NCBI GenBank assembly: GCA_011109175.1
Contig: RDEW01000025.1
Location: 527,990 to 591,989 of the forward strand
Length of the DNA stretch: 64,000 nucleotides
Source: Dicyema japonicum
Lineage: Eukaryota > Dicyemida > Rhombozoa > Dicyemidae
Direction of reading: 5' to 3'
Shown here: positions 35,290 to 53,410 of the stretch, piece after piece
How positions within the stretch are numbered: the stretch's first letter is position 1
How the letters are laid out: every line of letters starts with the position of its first letter
Translations under genes and position numbers: made by a program
The notes under the pieces: generated by a model
Seen by the model: only the letters and a program-made list of their open reading frames with translations
Told to the model about the DNA's origin: nothing
The model's database searches: none

Positions 35290-36230
35290 TAATAATAATA
35301 TTTTAAGTTTTTTTTTGTAATAAAAATAAGATCTGAGATCTTTCTGTTTAAAGTGGAAAGTCGATGACAGAGAATTGTCTAAGAGATGCTATTTCTCTTC
35401 ATAGCACGCCTTTCTTTTATCAGGGCAATGGTGTTACTATTGAAAACTGGCTTAGCCCCGGGACTACACCTCAATGGGGTCTATTTGGAATCAGAAGAAA
35501 TTATGCTGGAATTGAAATATTTCAAACCAAAATCAATTGAATTAAAATTTACCAGAGAATTCTTTGAAATTTCCATTCTCGTCGAAATTTATTCAATCTC
35601 CTGGTTTGTACCAAAATCATCGTTAAGTCGAAAAGAACAAAATAATTGATCCAGACTGTTAGCTTGACTCGATGTTCTTCCCTTGACCCTAAACAAGTTA
35701 GTTGGAGTCGGGTGGTCTTTTGATCACGTTGGGTCAGGACACTTCCGTTATTCCTACGGATTAGGATCTCCAAGAGTGTCGATGTCATGTTCTTTTGACT
35801 TTAGACCACTTCTCTGTCACCTAATGACCTTTTTGTCTAGTCGCGATTTTCTGAGAATTTGTTTAAAATATTAAAGACCTTCATGAAGTGAAAATGCATG
35901 GCTTAGTGACTAGTACCAGACAGAAGTATGGGGTGATTCCCGATATTCCATTGTCACGTTAGGCTTTTCAGGAAGTTGATTTTTTTTTCGAATTTGTTTA
36001 CCACATTTAAAACATGCCGTGAAAAACACATGTGTGTATCGAAGGTTACTCTCAGGATTTTTTGTCATTTTTTAAATGGAAATGATTTCTCATTCGCTTT
36101 ATTTTCAATTGACATGTTTGCCATTCTCTTGGCGGAGGTGAATAGGGATGTAACGGATTTCTTTGGGCCTTGCACTGGGAGAAAAGTCTTCCCGATATTT
36201 TTATGGTTAAAGATAAGTAAATAAACGTTT
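35290..36230. other. No gene supported
   Basis: A plus-strand frame from 35364 (MTENCLRDAISLHSTPF, then GNGVTIENWLS) has a gag-like look, as in LTR elements, but nothing confirms it. Other frames (35683-35874, 35976-36224) have no motif. Confidence 0.25.
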
Positions 36231-36370
36231 TTAATGAATATTTTTATTATTTAAATTTTTATTATTAAATAATAAATTTTTAATTTAAAAATTTTTAAAT
36301 TACGCATATATTACATTAAGTTAAGTATTTTGAATAGCTGCTGATGTTGTAATATATTACTATAAATAGA

Positions 36371-36739
36371 ATGGATAAGAAGACTGACACAAAGAAAACA
36401 TGGAAAATCAAAAAGAATACAAGTGAAGCCAATAAAACACCTAAGAAGGCGCCTAAACAGAAGAAGGTTGATTATTTGTTGTTTTCTTGACTAAAAATAA
36501 GTGATCTGCCTAAAAATATAAATACATTTGTAAACCGAGAGTGGGATGATTCGTATAAATTTATAAGTGAAGTATTTCCTAGTGAAAGTATAATAAATGT
36601 AATATTAGACTCTGCCTTATTTAAACAATTGAGTGTTCAACACAAGGAGAATTGTAGGATTAACAATGAGTTGGAGTCTCTTGAGAAAAGAAAGACAGAA
36701 CTACTTTTGATGATTTCAATGATTAACTATTTTGATTGA
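36371..36739 (+). CDS. Small Lys-rich coiled-coil protein, 114 aa
   Basis: The frame starts MDKKTDTKKTWKIKKN, a Lys-rich head, and would meet a TGA at 36488. A 24-nt GT-AG intron at 36478-36501 removes that stop and keeps the frame (KKVDYF then DLPKNIN). The second half (NCRINNELESLEKRKTELL) is predicted to form a coiled coil. A TGA closes the frame at 36739. The family is not recognised; the basic head and coiled coil would suit a chromatin or kinetochore protein, but that is only a guess. Confidence 0.55.
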
Positions 36740-36893
36740 TTTATAATTTTTTTAAATATTTAGTGACAACTACCGGACAGAATTGAGATGCTTCCTTGTT
36801 ATAATCTTGTAGCTCCTTGTTCCTACGATGCTTTATGGCATGACAAGTTACGTCGTAATCATTGATAGCACACTGCCGGAATGAAGTCTACAG

Positions 36894-38929
36894 CAGTGTT
36901 TCCCAACCTGGGTTCCGCGAAATTTATTATAAATTATTTAATAATAATTAAAATCCCAATGTTCGCCTTTGTCCCTACACTATTCAACCTTTTCCTCCAC
37001 GATCTACTAGCAGACATTGACAAGGAGTTCCTACTGCTTTCTTATGCTGATGATGTTATCATTGCAACAAGAAGCAGTTCGACATCAGAAACAGTCTCAC
37101 TCGCACAGAAGAAAGTGGATTGTGTCCATGATTTGTCGATAGCTAACCGTCTTTCGGCATAGACGAATTTAGAAATAAAATTCCCAAAATTTGTCCCTTT
37201 CTGTGTGAGTGAGACTGTTTCTAGACGAATTTAGAAATAAAAATTGCCAAAATTTGTCCAAACATTCAATCTTAACTTTTGGAGACTCATATTTCAAGTT
37301 TAATGGACATCCAATTTATTGGAATGGAAAATAACACACAATTATATGATGAGTGGAAATTGAAAATCATACCTTTAAAGACACAATACTGTTCAACCCC
37401 TACCCCGATAGAAAAGCGCCCCAAATCTTATAAAGTCATGTTCAAAAAAATCATCGAGTGTATTTATATCGAACAAATGTCTAAGAAACTGGATCTTGTT
37501 TCTTTGTCAAATAATGATATTTCAACTTTAGGAAAATATTGAAACGCAGTTACTAATTCGTTTTAATAATTCTAATGGTTTTGCCATTCAAATTGATGAG
37601 TCTATTGATGTTGAGGATTGGCAGTTTTATTGGTTTTCGTTCGATACCCATTTGACGATATTATTGAAGACATGTTAATGTGCGTTGGAGAGTAATTGTA
37701 CTGGGGAAAATATTTTCAACACTATTAAAAATTATTTTACTGCAAAAAACATAAATTGGAATAAATGTGTGGATGTTTGTAGTGATGGAGCTAAATGTAT
37801 TATCGGAAAATATTTTGGAGTTGTACCAAGGATAAAATAATTGACTCCTTATTGTACTATTATTGCATTCTTCACCGTCATGCTCGGTGTCAAAGAATAT
37901 TTCCTTTTTATTGAGTGAAGTTTTGGAAGATGCTATCAAAATTATTAATTATCTTCAAAAAGACCTATCCAATCTCGTATAATTCAAATATTGTGCGATG
38001 AAATGGGATGCAAACATACATCATTACTTTCCATACAGAAGTAAGGTGGTTGTCACGTGGATGGGTATTGCAACGTTTGTTCGAATTACAAAACGAACTT
38101 GTTGTTTCTCAAAAAACGAAATTTTCCAATTTAAAAAATTGGAAAACAATCTTTGGTTACAGAGAATTGCATATTGGTTTCAATTTATGAAAAACTGAAT
38201 AAATTTACATTATCTCTACAAGGAAAATATCAAACTGTTTTTATTTTGAACGATAAAGTAATGGCCTTAAAACGGAAAATCGAATTTTGGCGGTCATCCA
38301 TAAATAAAAATAACATTACATGCTTTGCCGTTTTGCAAGAGTATCTTGATGAATCAAAATGCGCATTGGACGATGCAGAGTTTAGGGCATCAAAGATCAT
38401 TTAGGAATTTTGGGTGATAACATTGCGAAATATTTTCCGGATAAATTTGATGACGATTGGGTTCAAAATCTATTCAAAATTAAAGTAATATCAGCAAATC
38501 TAACATCAATTTAATATGAACATCTCATTGACATCAGAATCCAAATCAGATATATAAAAATGAATCCCCTTTTAATTTTTGAAGAGCATACATTTCAAAA
38601 TATCCTGATATCTCAGAAAAGGCTATACGTAAAATATTACCTCTTCCAGCGACTTACTTATGCGAGTCGGGGTTTTCAATATATACATCTACCAAAACAA
38701 AATAAAGAAATAAACTCAATGCTTCCCTGATATGAGGATAAGTTGTCAACAATAACTCCTAACTTTACACAACTATGCTATGGTAAAAATTACCTCAATG
38801 TTCACATTAAAATAGTTTTTGGTTATTCGATTATGTTTTAAGTGAAATTGTAGTAATTGAATTGGAAGGGTTCCACAAAAAAATTAGCCCAAAAGGGTTC
38901 CGCGAGCACCTTAAGGTTAGGAACCACTG
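36894..38929 (+). mobile_element. hAT transposon with terminal inverted repeats, disrupted
   Basis: The left end CAGTGTTTCCCAACCTGGG and the reverse complement of the right end (CAGTGGTTCCTAACCTTAAG) form hAT-type inverted ends, both followed within 30 bp by CGCGGAACCC or its variant. Inside, the plus strand holds transposase pieces of the ZBED5/GTF2IRD2-like group: IQIDESID (about 37590), HTEVRWLSRGWVLQRLFELQ (about 38025), LSLQGKYQTVF (about 38210) and TYLCESGFSI (about 38650). Several frameshifts and stops occur. No matching 8-bp target duplication was seen. A retroelement fragment sits inside the left part. Confidence 0.85.
36940..37165 (+). mobile_element. Jockey/CR1-like RT fragment nested in the hAT element
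   Basis: The plus strand reads PTLFNLFLHDLLADID and LLSYADDVIIATRSS, the palm motifs of a LINE reverse transcriptase with an intact YADD. It has no flanking element parts. Its 3' side runs into a small inverted and duplicated segment (see findings). Confidence 0.75.
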
Positions 38930-38939
38930 TTTTAGACCG

Positions 38940-39330
38940 ATGAGGGGACGTCAAAACCGGAGGGAACAAGCATCTTGAATTACTCTTCATAACAGACTTT
39001 AAGTTTTTTTTATCTGAGTGTTTGTGGGGTATTAGATAAGGGGTCATATAATCAGAACTATGACCGATGACTTTGTTGATTCTGGATTGAGGACAGAAAA
39101 ATTGAAAATCTTCATGTCTCACCGAGGTATCGAGCTCAAATCAACGGTATCTATAATACCACCTTAAAAGGCAAACTAATTCAATAACTATCCTTGATCC
39201 CATTTGAAAGCTCACAGGTTTTTGTAAAAAAGACAGTCAAGAACAAACAAGTAACATATAAACAAAAAAGTTGACAAGGAAATCAACAGTAGCTATTCAA
39301 TTTTTGTATAATATCCGCATATATTTCTTG
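38940..39330. other. No gene recognised
   Basis: The stretch between the hAT right end and the ULK4 stop codon. A 94-codon minus-strand frame (39122-38838) overlaps the hAT end and has no motif. Confidence 0.45.
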
Positions 39331-39337
39331 ATAGTTA

Positions 39338-43651
<4,314 letters not shown>

Positions 43652-43790
43652 AATAAACTCGTTGTCTTGGTGATATTAATATAATAAATATTATTAATTT
43701 AAAGATAATAATTTAACAAAATTAAAATATTTTACAGGGTTTGTTTATTTATTTAATAACTTCAGAAAATTTAATTTATTTATTTATTAA

Positions 43791-44075
43791 CCCCGGTACA
43801 CCGAGAAAGAAGTTAAAGTAAAAAACTAATTAAGTGTATCCAGTTTCCACTTCAACAGAAACAGAGTCCATCCGGAATCAACATAAAGGATAAAAGACGT
43901 CTATACTTGCAATTGTGGAACTTCTCCAGCGGAGTGGGGGAGAGCAAATGATCCTTTTTCGTGCCGCCTGGCACTGGGCGCCACCTAGGCAGGTGGATCA
44001 CATGACGCCACTCTAATAGGAAGATGGAGGAGGAACAGACAAGCAAGCAGAAACTTCAACCAATTAGCCACGAAG
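43791..44075 (+). repeat. Dispersed repeat S, long copy with CCCCGG cap
   Basis: It starts CCCCGGTACACCGAGAAAGA, then GTTAAAGTAAAAAACTAATT, and further on GGCACTGGGCGCCACCTAGG, GTGGATCACATGACGCCACT and GGAGGAACAGACAAGCAAGC. The same parts occur reversed at 52855-52989, with an internal deletion there. This copy shows that the cap motif and the S interior belong to one element. Confidence 0.7.
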
Positions 44076-44229
44076 GGCGCCAATAACTTTGGCAAATAAT
44101 TTAATAACTTTGTCAAATATTTATGGGATTATTATTTACATTTTTGGGATTATTATTTATATTTATTAGATCATTATTTATATTTATTCGATTATTAAGT
44201 TTCTATAAAAACAAATTTTAGCGCAAAAT

Positions 44230-44913
44230 AAATTAAATGAAAACAAAAACAAAAATATTACTGTATCCGAGGATATCCGAAAACTTATAAATAAATATGA
44301 AACAGAGTTGGCTTATTCAAAAATAAGCGAAGACATCTGTATTAACTAACAGACATTTGTTTTTATCGTCAATAAATAAAAAAATACAGGAAGTAATTGT
44401 GGACGAAAAAAAACTTAATTCATCGGACATCTTATTTTTGACTAAAAGAATTGAAGAAGATGCTTCATTTACGGTGAAGAATTTACAAAATTCTTTATTT
44501 GATGTGCAAAGAAAAAATGTCTATATCGACAATAAATAGGACGCTAGAGACATTTGGATATATTTTTAAGAAGATTCAATTGTACCTTTGGCGAGAAATT
44601 CTACAATAAATATGGAAGAAAGGTATATGCCAGAAAAATAATTGAAATTGATAATCAACGGCTTATTTTTATAGACGAAATGGGAGTCAATTGTTCGATG
44701 AGATCCAAATTTGAAAGATCTATAAAAGGAGTTACTCCGAACAAATATATTAGAAACATAAGAGAAAAAAATTTCTTTATTTGTGCTGCTATTTCAGTGG
44801 ACGGTCTTTTACATTACGAAATCAATTCCTCCCCTTATCGCAGAGGCTCTACCGTGCTAAAGTTGGGACATTGGAAGACAACGGAAGAAGAGTTTGGAAT
44901 TAATGGAAGCTAG
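44230..44913 (+). mobile_element. IS630/Tc1-mariner-type transposase, broken
   Basis: The N-terminal part, with frameshifts, resembles a helix-turn-helix (DIRKLINKYETELAYSKISE, about 44270). A 119-codon frame (44554-44913) holds the first catalytic Asp in LIFIDEMGVNCSMRS, then FFICAAISVDGLLHYEI, typical of the DDE_3 fold. The second Asp and the Glu are missing, as the frame ends in unrelated sequence followed by the AGGATCATTTAATTAATTG repeat-end motif. Confidence 0.75.
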
Positions 44914-45323
44914 GATCATTTAATTAATTGTTTTTAGCATCCTCCTTGGTGATCTTTCTTGATGAAATGCACGTGGCGACGACTGGAAACTAAATGAATC
45001 CCAAATATTCCCCTATCAACTGGTTCTCAACCTTAGGGAAGTCGGATTGGATGAGCGGGCGCAAAACTTTCGCTTTAAAACACCAGAATGACTCCTCATA
45101 ACCCTCGCTGTGGACATCGAACATAGCCCAGTCACAAAAAATCACTTTTATCAATATTCACTTAAATTTTTAGAATAATTATCATGCCCATTTTCCAAAG
45201 TAAAGGACTGAGTTCGCTTTAATGAATTTCTCTTAACTTGCTCTCAATAGTAATAGCCTCTACGTAGAAAATAAAGAAATCGATTTCAGTAAATATCTCG
45301 AAAATTCCATCTTTCCTGTTCTT

Positions 45324-45980
45324 TTATCGAGCAACACGTATTTTTCCACACTTATGCAAATTCGATCTAGACGACAAAATTGCTGATGGGTTGAAGAGTC
45401 GTTCGGTGGCATTTAAAAAACCCCTCTTGATCGACACAGTTTGAGGAACTGGACCAACATTTCGTACAAGACTACTCAATCGACCCTTTTGGAAACGGAC
45501 GACTTGCGTCATCGGGCTTATTTTGTTAGCCTCTTCCCCCCCACTGCGGTGCTTGGCTAAACGCGTTTCCATTTTGTTAGCCTCTTCCCCCCAGCCAGAC
45601 TCATCCGTGCCGTTGTGGACTGGAAAAGGCTCTCTTACTGTCTCAGTAGTGGCCGGTTCCCGAGGCATGTCGCTATCAACGGGGTTGTGAAGCGCTCTCT
45701 TGATGAGGCTGTATTTTCGTCATCTCTGGAACCAGTGAGCCTGGATCGTGGATATGAAAGCGCCCAGACGAGGTAACAGTATTTGCCTTTTCTGGAGGGA
45801 AATTCTTGATTTGCGATGAGGCTTGCATCGACACCTTTTCCAGTCGAAAGCTGGGGAGAATGTTCAAACTTTCGAGAATTTCAAAATAAGAAAAAACGTC
45901 AGCTTCTTAATAAGATTCGTCGAAACGAGCGGAGTCTTTGAGGCCAAGACAGTTTCTTTTCTAAGATCGCTCGAGTCCAT
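45324..45980 (-). CDS. Uncharacterised polar protein, possibly with one frameshift
   Basis: From the ATG at 45980 (MDSSDLRKETVLASKTPLV) a 29-nt GT-AG intron leads into ILPSFRLEKVSMQASSQIKN and a Pro/Ser-rich stretch. The frame then changes near 45690, and a 114-codon frame (45668-45324) continues with MPREPATTETVREPF to the end. A GGEEANK motif occurs twice in it because 22 bp (ATTTTGTTAGCCTCTTCCCC) are repeated 49 bp apart. The composition suggests a disordered protein. A plus-strand frame (45823-46134) overlaps and is taken as a shadow. The family is not recognised. Confidence 0.4.
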
Positions 45981-46253
45981 GATATCGAAAGCGAGTAACG
46001 AACGTCGGGTAACTGAGCGGCTGTTCCAAAGGATTTATATGGCAGTTGTCATGGGAACAGCCACCCAATTACGTCAACTGGATTACCTTGATTGTTTTGT
46101 TACATTTGTAAACTGTCAAAAAATTAAGAAGTAATTAAGGAAATATGCACTTTGAATTACATAGATATGCATAAAACTTATCTAGAAGCTCTGTGTATTA
46201 CGTCGGAGATTAATAACAAAAATCAGACTTGGTTTATTTAAATTTATTTATAA

Positions 46254-46310
46254 CCCCGAGATCACCGAGAAAGAAAGACAAAAAAACTTCAGACAGTTAG
46301 GTAATCCCAG
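46254..46310 (+). repeat. Solo cap motif of repeat R1/S
   Basis: CCCCGAGATCACCGAGAAAG followed by an A-rich tract and AGTTAGGTAATCCCAG, the same layout as at 43791 and 52439, without the interior of the S element. Confidence 0.55.
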
Positions 46311-46422
46311 TTATTTTACTTTAAATGATTTGAAAAGTGGAATTATATCAAAATAAAATGAAAAGTGGAATATATCAAAAAATATTAAAAGAACTTTTAT
46401 TACAATTAATAAAATCAAAATA

Positions 46423-48204
46423 TTATGCAATTCGAGCAAAAGTTTGCTTACAATCAATATAGTCTCCATCAATAACAGCTCCCTGTTCGGCTAAAAAATC
46501 AAATAACTTTTCCTGTTCACTAAAACACAGAATGGTTTGCACACTCACAACAGGGAGAGTCGGTCTATAACTACAAAATATACTCAACAACATACGACTG
46601 ACACAAACACGTCAACACACGGCTTCTGAATGAATCAATAAACCAATCAATGATATACTTACCAAGTCCTGGGAATGTTCGGTAGGTTTTAAAGAAAAGA
46701 GCAAAATTACAAGTTTGGTAGGCCTTCTGTAAAGTCAAAGCCGCCACAATAAACTCGTTCTTCATCTGCTCTGACTCAAGGTTCCCTACAACCTCCATTA
46801 CGCCTTTAATAAGCACCTCTCAAACCAGCATCGTGGCGAGTAAAGAGGTAGTTTAGGATAAAATAGCAGAGGTACTCCTCATTGGCAGGAAACACACAGC
46901 TTGGCAGTTCCATCAGCAGTCGTAGCTGAGACAGACACTGCCCAAACTCAGTGGAATCTCCCTGAAAGTTAAAGTTAAGCATACAGCAAGCAATGCAATC
47001 CGTGCGTGAGTGTCGTACACACTCAGGGCAAAATTATTCCGAATTCCTTGTACCTTAACATCATCACACTCAGCTACCGTCATATCCTGTCTTATCGATT
47101 TGAGTTGGTCAGACACGTATAGGTAATCCCCTTCATCATCCCAAACTTCCTTCACCAACTCCAACGACTTTTTCAGGATCCTCTCAGGTCTCACTTTGGT
47201 GGGATCAATGTCCTGCGAATAACAAAACACGAAACCGAAGTAATTCTGTAAAAGTCCTTCTCCAGTTCCACGCATGTCCCTACAATATAGTCGACAGACT
47301 AATCATAAAGAATGAGACAAACCGCCTCGGCAAAGAGAACGTCCGAGGTGTTACGCAACTGACTTGAAATTCGCTCCACTCTGTTTTGGTGGTTAGTTGT
47401 CCATTCTGCACTCTTTGTGACCACAATGGAACTGAAATATAAAAATTACCCCCACCTTGTGTCATGTTCAGTCACATACTGGGTCGTAGCCTTCATTTTC
47501 TCCAATTCGCTGGCCAAACTAGCCTTGTTCTTCTTAGATCTCTTCTTGCATTTCTTTTTGAAGGCAGTCGTCTTTCCATCTGCAGTTGGTTGGCAATTTT
47601 GGCCATTCTCAGAAAGATTACCGGGAAAAATCTGCTGATTGGTGGAGGTCGATGTTGTTGGGACAGATTTGTCCCATGTCTCTGGGTAGAATCGGTTAAC
47701 CCTAGGAATATTGACAAAAACTGCCTTTTGGCAGAAGGCTTTGTCTCCTCGGTCGGTTTGGTAGGAAGACTAGAACTCAGAACACGCTCCAATTCCTTCT
47801 TGTTCGACTGAATACTCCTAAGAAAGGGATTTTGAGTGATGGAATTCGGCCTATAAGAGGGAACTACTGGATTTGATGGATAAAACGAGTTCATTGGGTA
47901 ATAAAATTGTGGACGGACGGGGATTGGGACGTTATAACCCTGAGCAAATGGATAGTAGTTGACAGGGTAATAGAACGAAGAGGTTGAGTAATTTTGAGCT
48001 AAATAATGATAAAAACATGGCGACCAGGATAGTTCCAGCACTGTTGAGGAACGTATCCATGGCAGACGGCGGAACTATTGTATTAGGGGATTTATACTTG
48101 ATGTGTTGTGCAGGGGGAACAGCCGGCCTGTTGGGGACAGCAGTACTTTCTGTTGGTGGAAGTTGAATATCACTTACGTCAATGGAAATATTCTTATTCT
48201 CCAT
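46423..48204 (-). CDS. leng8: LENG8-like SAC3/GANP-domain protein
   Basis: LENG8 is a nuclear protein with a SAC3/GANP/THP3 domain, linked to mRNA processing and export. The N-terminal exon (MENKNISIDVSDIQLPP) and the following Pro/Tyr-rich stretch (FYYPVNYYPFAQGYNVPIPV) are low-complexity, as in the family. The SAC3 domain shows DIDPTKVRPERILKKSL, DQLKSIRQDMTVQGIRNNF (across a 24-nt intron) and VYDTHARIALLA, then a helical tail to FARIA and the TAA at 46423. Other introns run from about 22 to 43 nt. The start is 113 bp from that of DHX15 on the other strand. Confidence 0.9.
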
Positions 48205-48317
48205 TTTTGTTATGGCTACAAGGTACCACAGGAGATAATAAATAAATGGTTATTTTTATTTTTAATTTAATTATTAATAATAATAAATTTTAGGCGTGTT
48301 TTTCAAATTTGGTTTTC

Positions 48318-50651
<2,334 letters not shown>

Positions 50652-50659
50652 TTTGATGA

Positions 50660-51355
50660 TTTTATTTGATTATCTTAGTTTTATTGAATATTGATTTCTT
50701 CCATCCAAGATAATGTAGTTTTCTAAGCACGAACCATAATAACCTTTCACCAAAGCAATAGTACTTATAGATCCGCATGTTCACACACTTTATTTTTAGG
50801 GTAAAGAAGATTATGATAATTATCCTTTAAGGGAGTCAAGGTATATTCTTAACCTTTTTTTGGTTGCATGTGAGTCACGTTTTTACTTTCACTTTTTAAT
50901 TATTTCAATTTTATTATGAAAAAAAATCATTCATTGAGATCAAGGAAGCTTGATGAAGGCTCTTCTGAGAATGGAACTGAATGCCCCAGCTATCTTAGTC
51001 ATGGAGAACTTCTTCGTCTCTGATGCTCCCAGATTATGTGGACGATTGAGGATCACCCTCCCTATGGTTTTCGACAAGGATTTCCTTGGGAGACGCCGAA
51101 GAGAAAGGGAGGATCTAAATGAACTACGTGACCTTGCGTATGACATGTAGGAGGGAGATAACTGTTATAAGTTTCTCGTGTTGAATATGCTGTGTCATTA
51201 CCATGTCATAGTGAGAGTGCTAAATAATAAAAACATGATTTCGTATAATTAAATGAAGACATTCCAGACCAGAGGTTTCCCGACCTCAATCGGAAAAATA
51301 GACATTCATCTGCTGTTAACATCATTACTGCATGTCGACAAATTCAAGAAAAATG
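50660..51355. other. No gene supported downstream of DHX15
   Basis: A plus-strand frame at 50950-51150 (66 codons, ending REREDLNELRDLAYDM) is charged but has no recognised family, and its minus-strand shadow is equally open. The rest is AT-rich. Confidence 0.35.
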
Positions 51356-51430
51356 ATAACCGACCGAATCCATAATCCGTCTGACAATCTCGTTTAGGGC
51401 ATTGTGTTTGAGAGATCTCACAGTACTCCT
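51356..51430 (-). mobile_element. Family 1 retrotransposon scrap
   Basis: The minus strand reads SLKHNALNEIVRRIMDSVG, the helix just after the Cys/His cluster in family 1 (compare RFPRHKALNKIVKRAMDAAG at 11620). Confidence 0.6.
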
Positions 51431-51599
51431 CCTAAAAGCAAGTGTTTAGTTTATAAAATACAATTCCCCTTATCGCACTTGCCATTTTCATCCAGTGAGC
51501 ATCGAAGGGCCCATCCCTAAGTTAGTTAGTTACTTAAGTGACCCCGGCTTCAATAATTTGTAGGAGACCAGCGGCTATTAAGTAAGACGCGCTTAGGTC

Positions 51600-51965
51600 C
51601 CTGCAGATTAGCGTGTTTTAAATCCAAATGAATCTGGTAGGTAGCTTGTAGAGATATAAACAATTGTCAATCGGAGAGAGGATAGGCGGGTTCTTATTGT
51701 TAGCTGTTCCAGTGGATCGTCCAGGGGGGAGGTGGTTAGAAATCTTATCTGAAATATTGCTTCCCAGGATGTGATTCCTGACCAAAGTAATAAAGCCTCC
51801 ACTCTTCCATGTTTTCTGTCCTTCTGAAATTGAGTATTCGAGTATGTGGGGGTTGGTTGCCGTGAGTTTAGTTTCATCTTGAAAAAGCTATATCCACTAA
51901 ATTTTGAAGAGATCTGGTCCAGGATTTTCCTCGACGTCTCCCCCAACACCATCCACGTCAATATG
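51600..51965 (-). mobile_element. Jockey/CR1-like retrotransposon, 5' APE region fragment
   Basis: The minus-strand frame (51961-51608) matches the start of the element at 63900-63600: both have KLN(S/P)(R/G)(Q/R)PTP, an EA block before YF or IFQ, and LSSLRLT-like text preceding the endonuclease core. The core itself is absent. Confidence 0.6.
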
Positions 51966-52261
51966 GTCGCAGGATAAGACTTTTAAATATTTCAAGTAGC
52001 AATGCCAACATTTAAGTGAGTCACGTGACATTTTCACGTGTCGCGGGTGAGTAAACACGTGTATTCAAAATAACACAGTAAATCAAATTAACTAATGCCC
52101 TGATCGTGATGTATTCTAGTAGAGCCCTATCTAGGTACTGTGATCCAGATGAGATTGTTTTAGAAGCCAAAGTCTATGCCAGAACTCATCGCCAGGGAGC
52201 GAAATAGTCACTCTGTGGAATTAAGAGATGGATCTTTTTGAATTCCAACCAGAATGGGTGT

Positions 52262-52345
52262 CTCCTGATTTAGGTGGATCACATAACGCCACTCTATTAG
52301 AAAAGGGGAGAAGAACAGACAAAACAAACAGAAATGTTAAATCAA
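52262..52345 (+). repeat. Dispersed repeat S, fragment
   Basis: TAGGTGGATCACATAACGCC, then GAGAAGAACAGACAAAACAA, matching 43985-44055. Confidence 0.65.
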
Positions 52346-52438
52346 GTAGCCATATGGTACCACGATCCAACCACTCGGCTTAAAAATAAAATTCACTAAC
52401 AACTAATCTACCTGGTCAAAACTTTTACATTATTTTTA

Positions 52439-52636
52439 CCCGAGGATCACTGGGTCAAAGAAAAAGAAATAAAGTTCTCAACAAACTAAGTAATCCCAGA
52501 ACTACATTGGAGAGGACAAGTCAGACGGGATTGAGAATCCTGTACTGTTCTTCTCATCGGACATGGCATCGGCTCGAGCTTTCTGTATGATTGTAGATAT
52601 TTTGATAATTTATGGAACAAAGGGCAGCTCGGTAGA
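52439..52636 (+). repeat. Dispersed repeat R1, copy 2
   Basis: Starts CCCGAGGATCACTGGGTCAA; matches 1-190 reversed, including GAGAATCCTGTACTGTTCTT and GGACATGGCATCGGCTCGAG. With the reversed cap at 52969-52989 it bounds a 551-bp segment with inverted ends. Confidence 0.7.
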
Positions 52637-52854
52637 CAGACGCCTTTTAAAGTTTTTGTTGTAATTCGATTAAAAAGTTTTCAAAGGGCTGGATTTTGTG
52701 TCTGGTCCAATTAACTTTGTTGCAGCCTCCTGGATTGCGGATAGTTTCAAGGAAGAGGCACGTGAAATCTGCATTTCCCACGAAGGACTTGCATACATTA
52801 TCGAGGGAGACAGAGCTGTCTTTTTTACGTGGTAAATTGGTTGAATATATTGAA

Positions 52855-52989
52855 GTTTTCTGTTTGTTTGCCTGTTCCTCCTATCTCTTCCTATTAGAGT
52901 GGCGTCATGTGATCCACTTGTCTAGGTGACGCCCAGTGCCAGGACGGCACGAAAAGTTTACTTTAACTTTTTTCTCGGTGTATCCGGGG
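52855..52989 (-). repeat. Dispersed repeat S, copy
   Basis: The reverse complement runs CCCCGGATACACCGAGAAAA, AAGTTAAAGTAAACTTTTCG, GGCACTGGGCGTCACCTAGA, GTGGATCACATGACGCCACT and on into the GGAGGAACAGGCAAACAAAC block, as at 43791-44075 but lacking about 100 bp in the middle. Confidence 0.7.
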
Positions 52990-53239
52990 TTGTTAAATTC
53001 AATGTGAATAAACTAAGTTTATGGCTTTGGCAAAAATCAATCGACAGCTAGCCCGGAGAAGTCGGTGTTGACCGTATTCACGACAAACAAAAGATTAGGA
53101 AAAAATATAAATTGACGTCACACTGGATGGGGAAAATATCCCGCAAAATTAATTCCAGAAAATCCTATGAGTTACCTTTGACACCTTCTTAACCTTTCCA
53201 AAACACGTAGAAAATATGTTATTGACTTGTACGAAGAAA

Positions 53240-53410
53240 ATCAACTTCCTGAAGGCGTTCTTGGGAAACCAAGAGACAAAAAAGATCTGATTAAACTGGG
53301 TGTCATACACAAACAGTTCATCGAGTCTACAATAAGATACGCATGTAATGTCTGGGGATCTAACCTTTCTGCAACGAATTTGGACAAGATCTGAACTGAA
53401 GTCGTTAAGT
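53240..53410 (+). mobile_element. Jockey/CR1-like retrotransposon fragment, post-RT region
   Basis: The plus strand reads INFLKAFLGNQETKKDLIKL and FIESTIRYACNVWGSNLSAT. The Asn-Phe-Leu-Lys-Ala start and the Tyr-Ala-Cys-x-x-Trp block are standard for this LINE class. Surroundings from 53410 to 54670 hold no recognised gene. Confidence 0.65.

Noticed and set aside
36485-36491. Selenocysteine or stop-codon readthrough at the TGA of the small coiled-coil gene
   Set aside because: A 24-nt GT-AG intron of normal size for this genome removes the TGA and keeps the frame, so a simpler explanation exists.
44357-44539. Separate small gene at the start of the IS630-like element
   Set aside because: Its sequence continues the transposase N-terminus in a shifted frame, so it is part of the broken element.
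45823-46134. 103-codon plus-strand open frame as a gene
   Set aside because: It overlaps, on the other strand, exons that fit the short-intron gene structure better; no motif.
51608-51961. Host gene reading of the 117-codon minus-strand frame
   Set aside because: It matches the 5' part of the APE-type retroelement at 63.6-63.9 kb.
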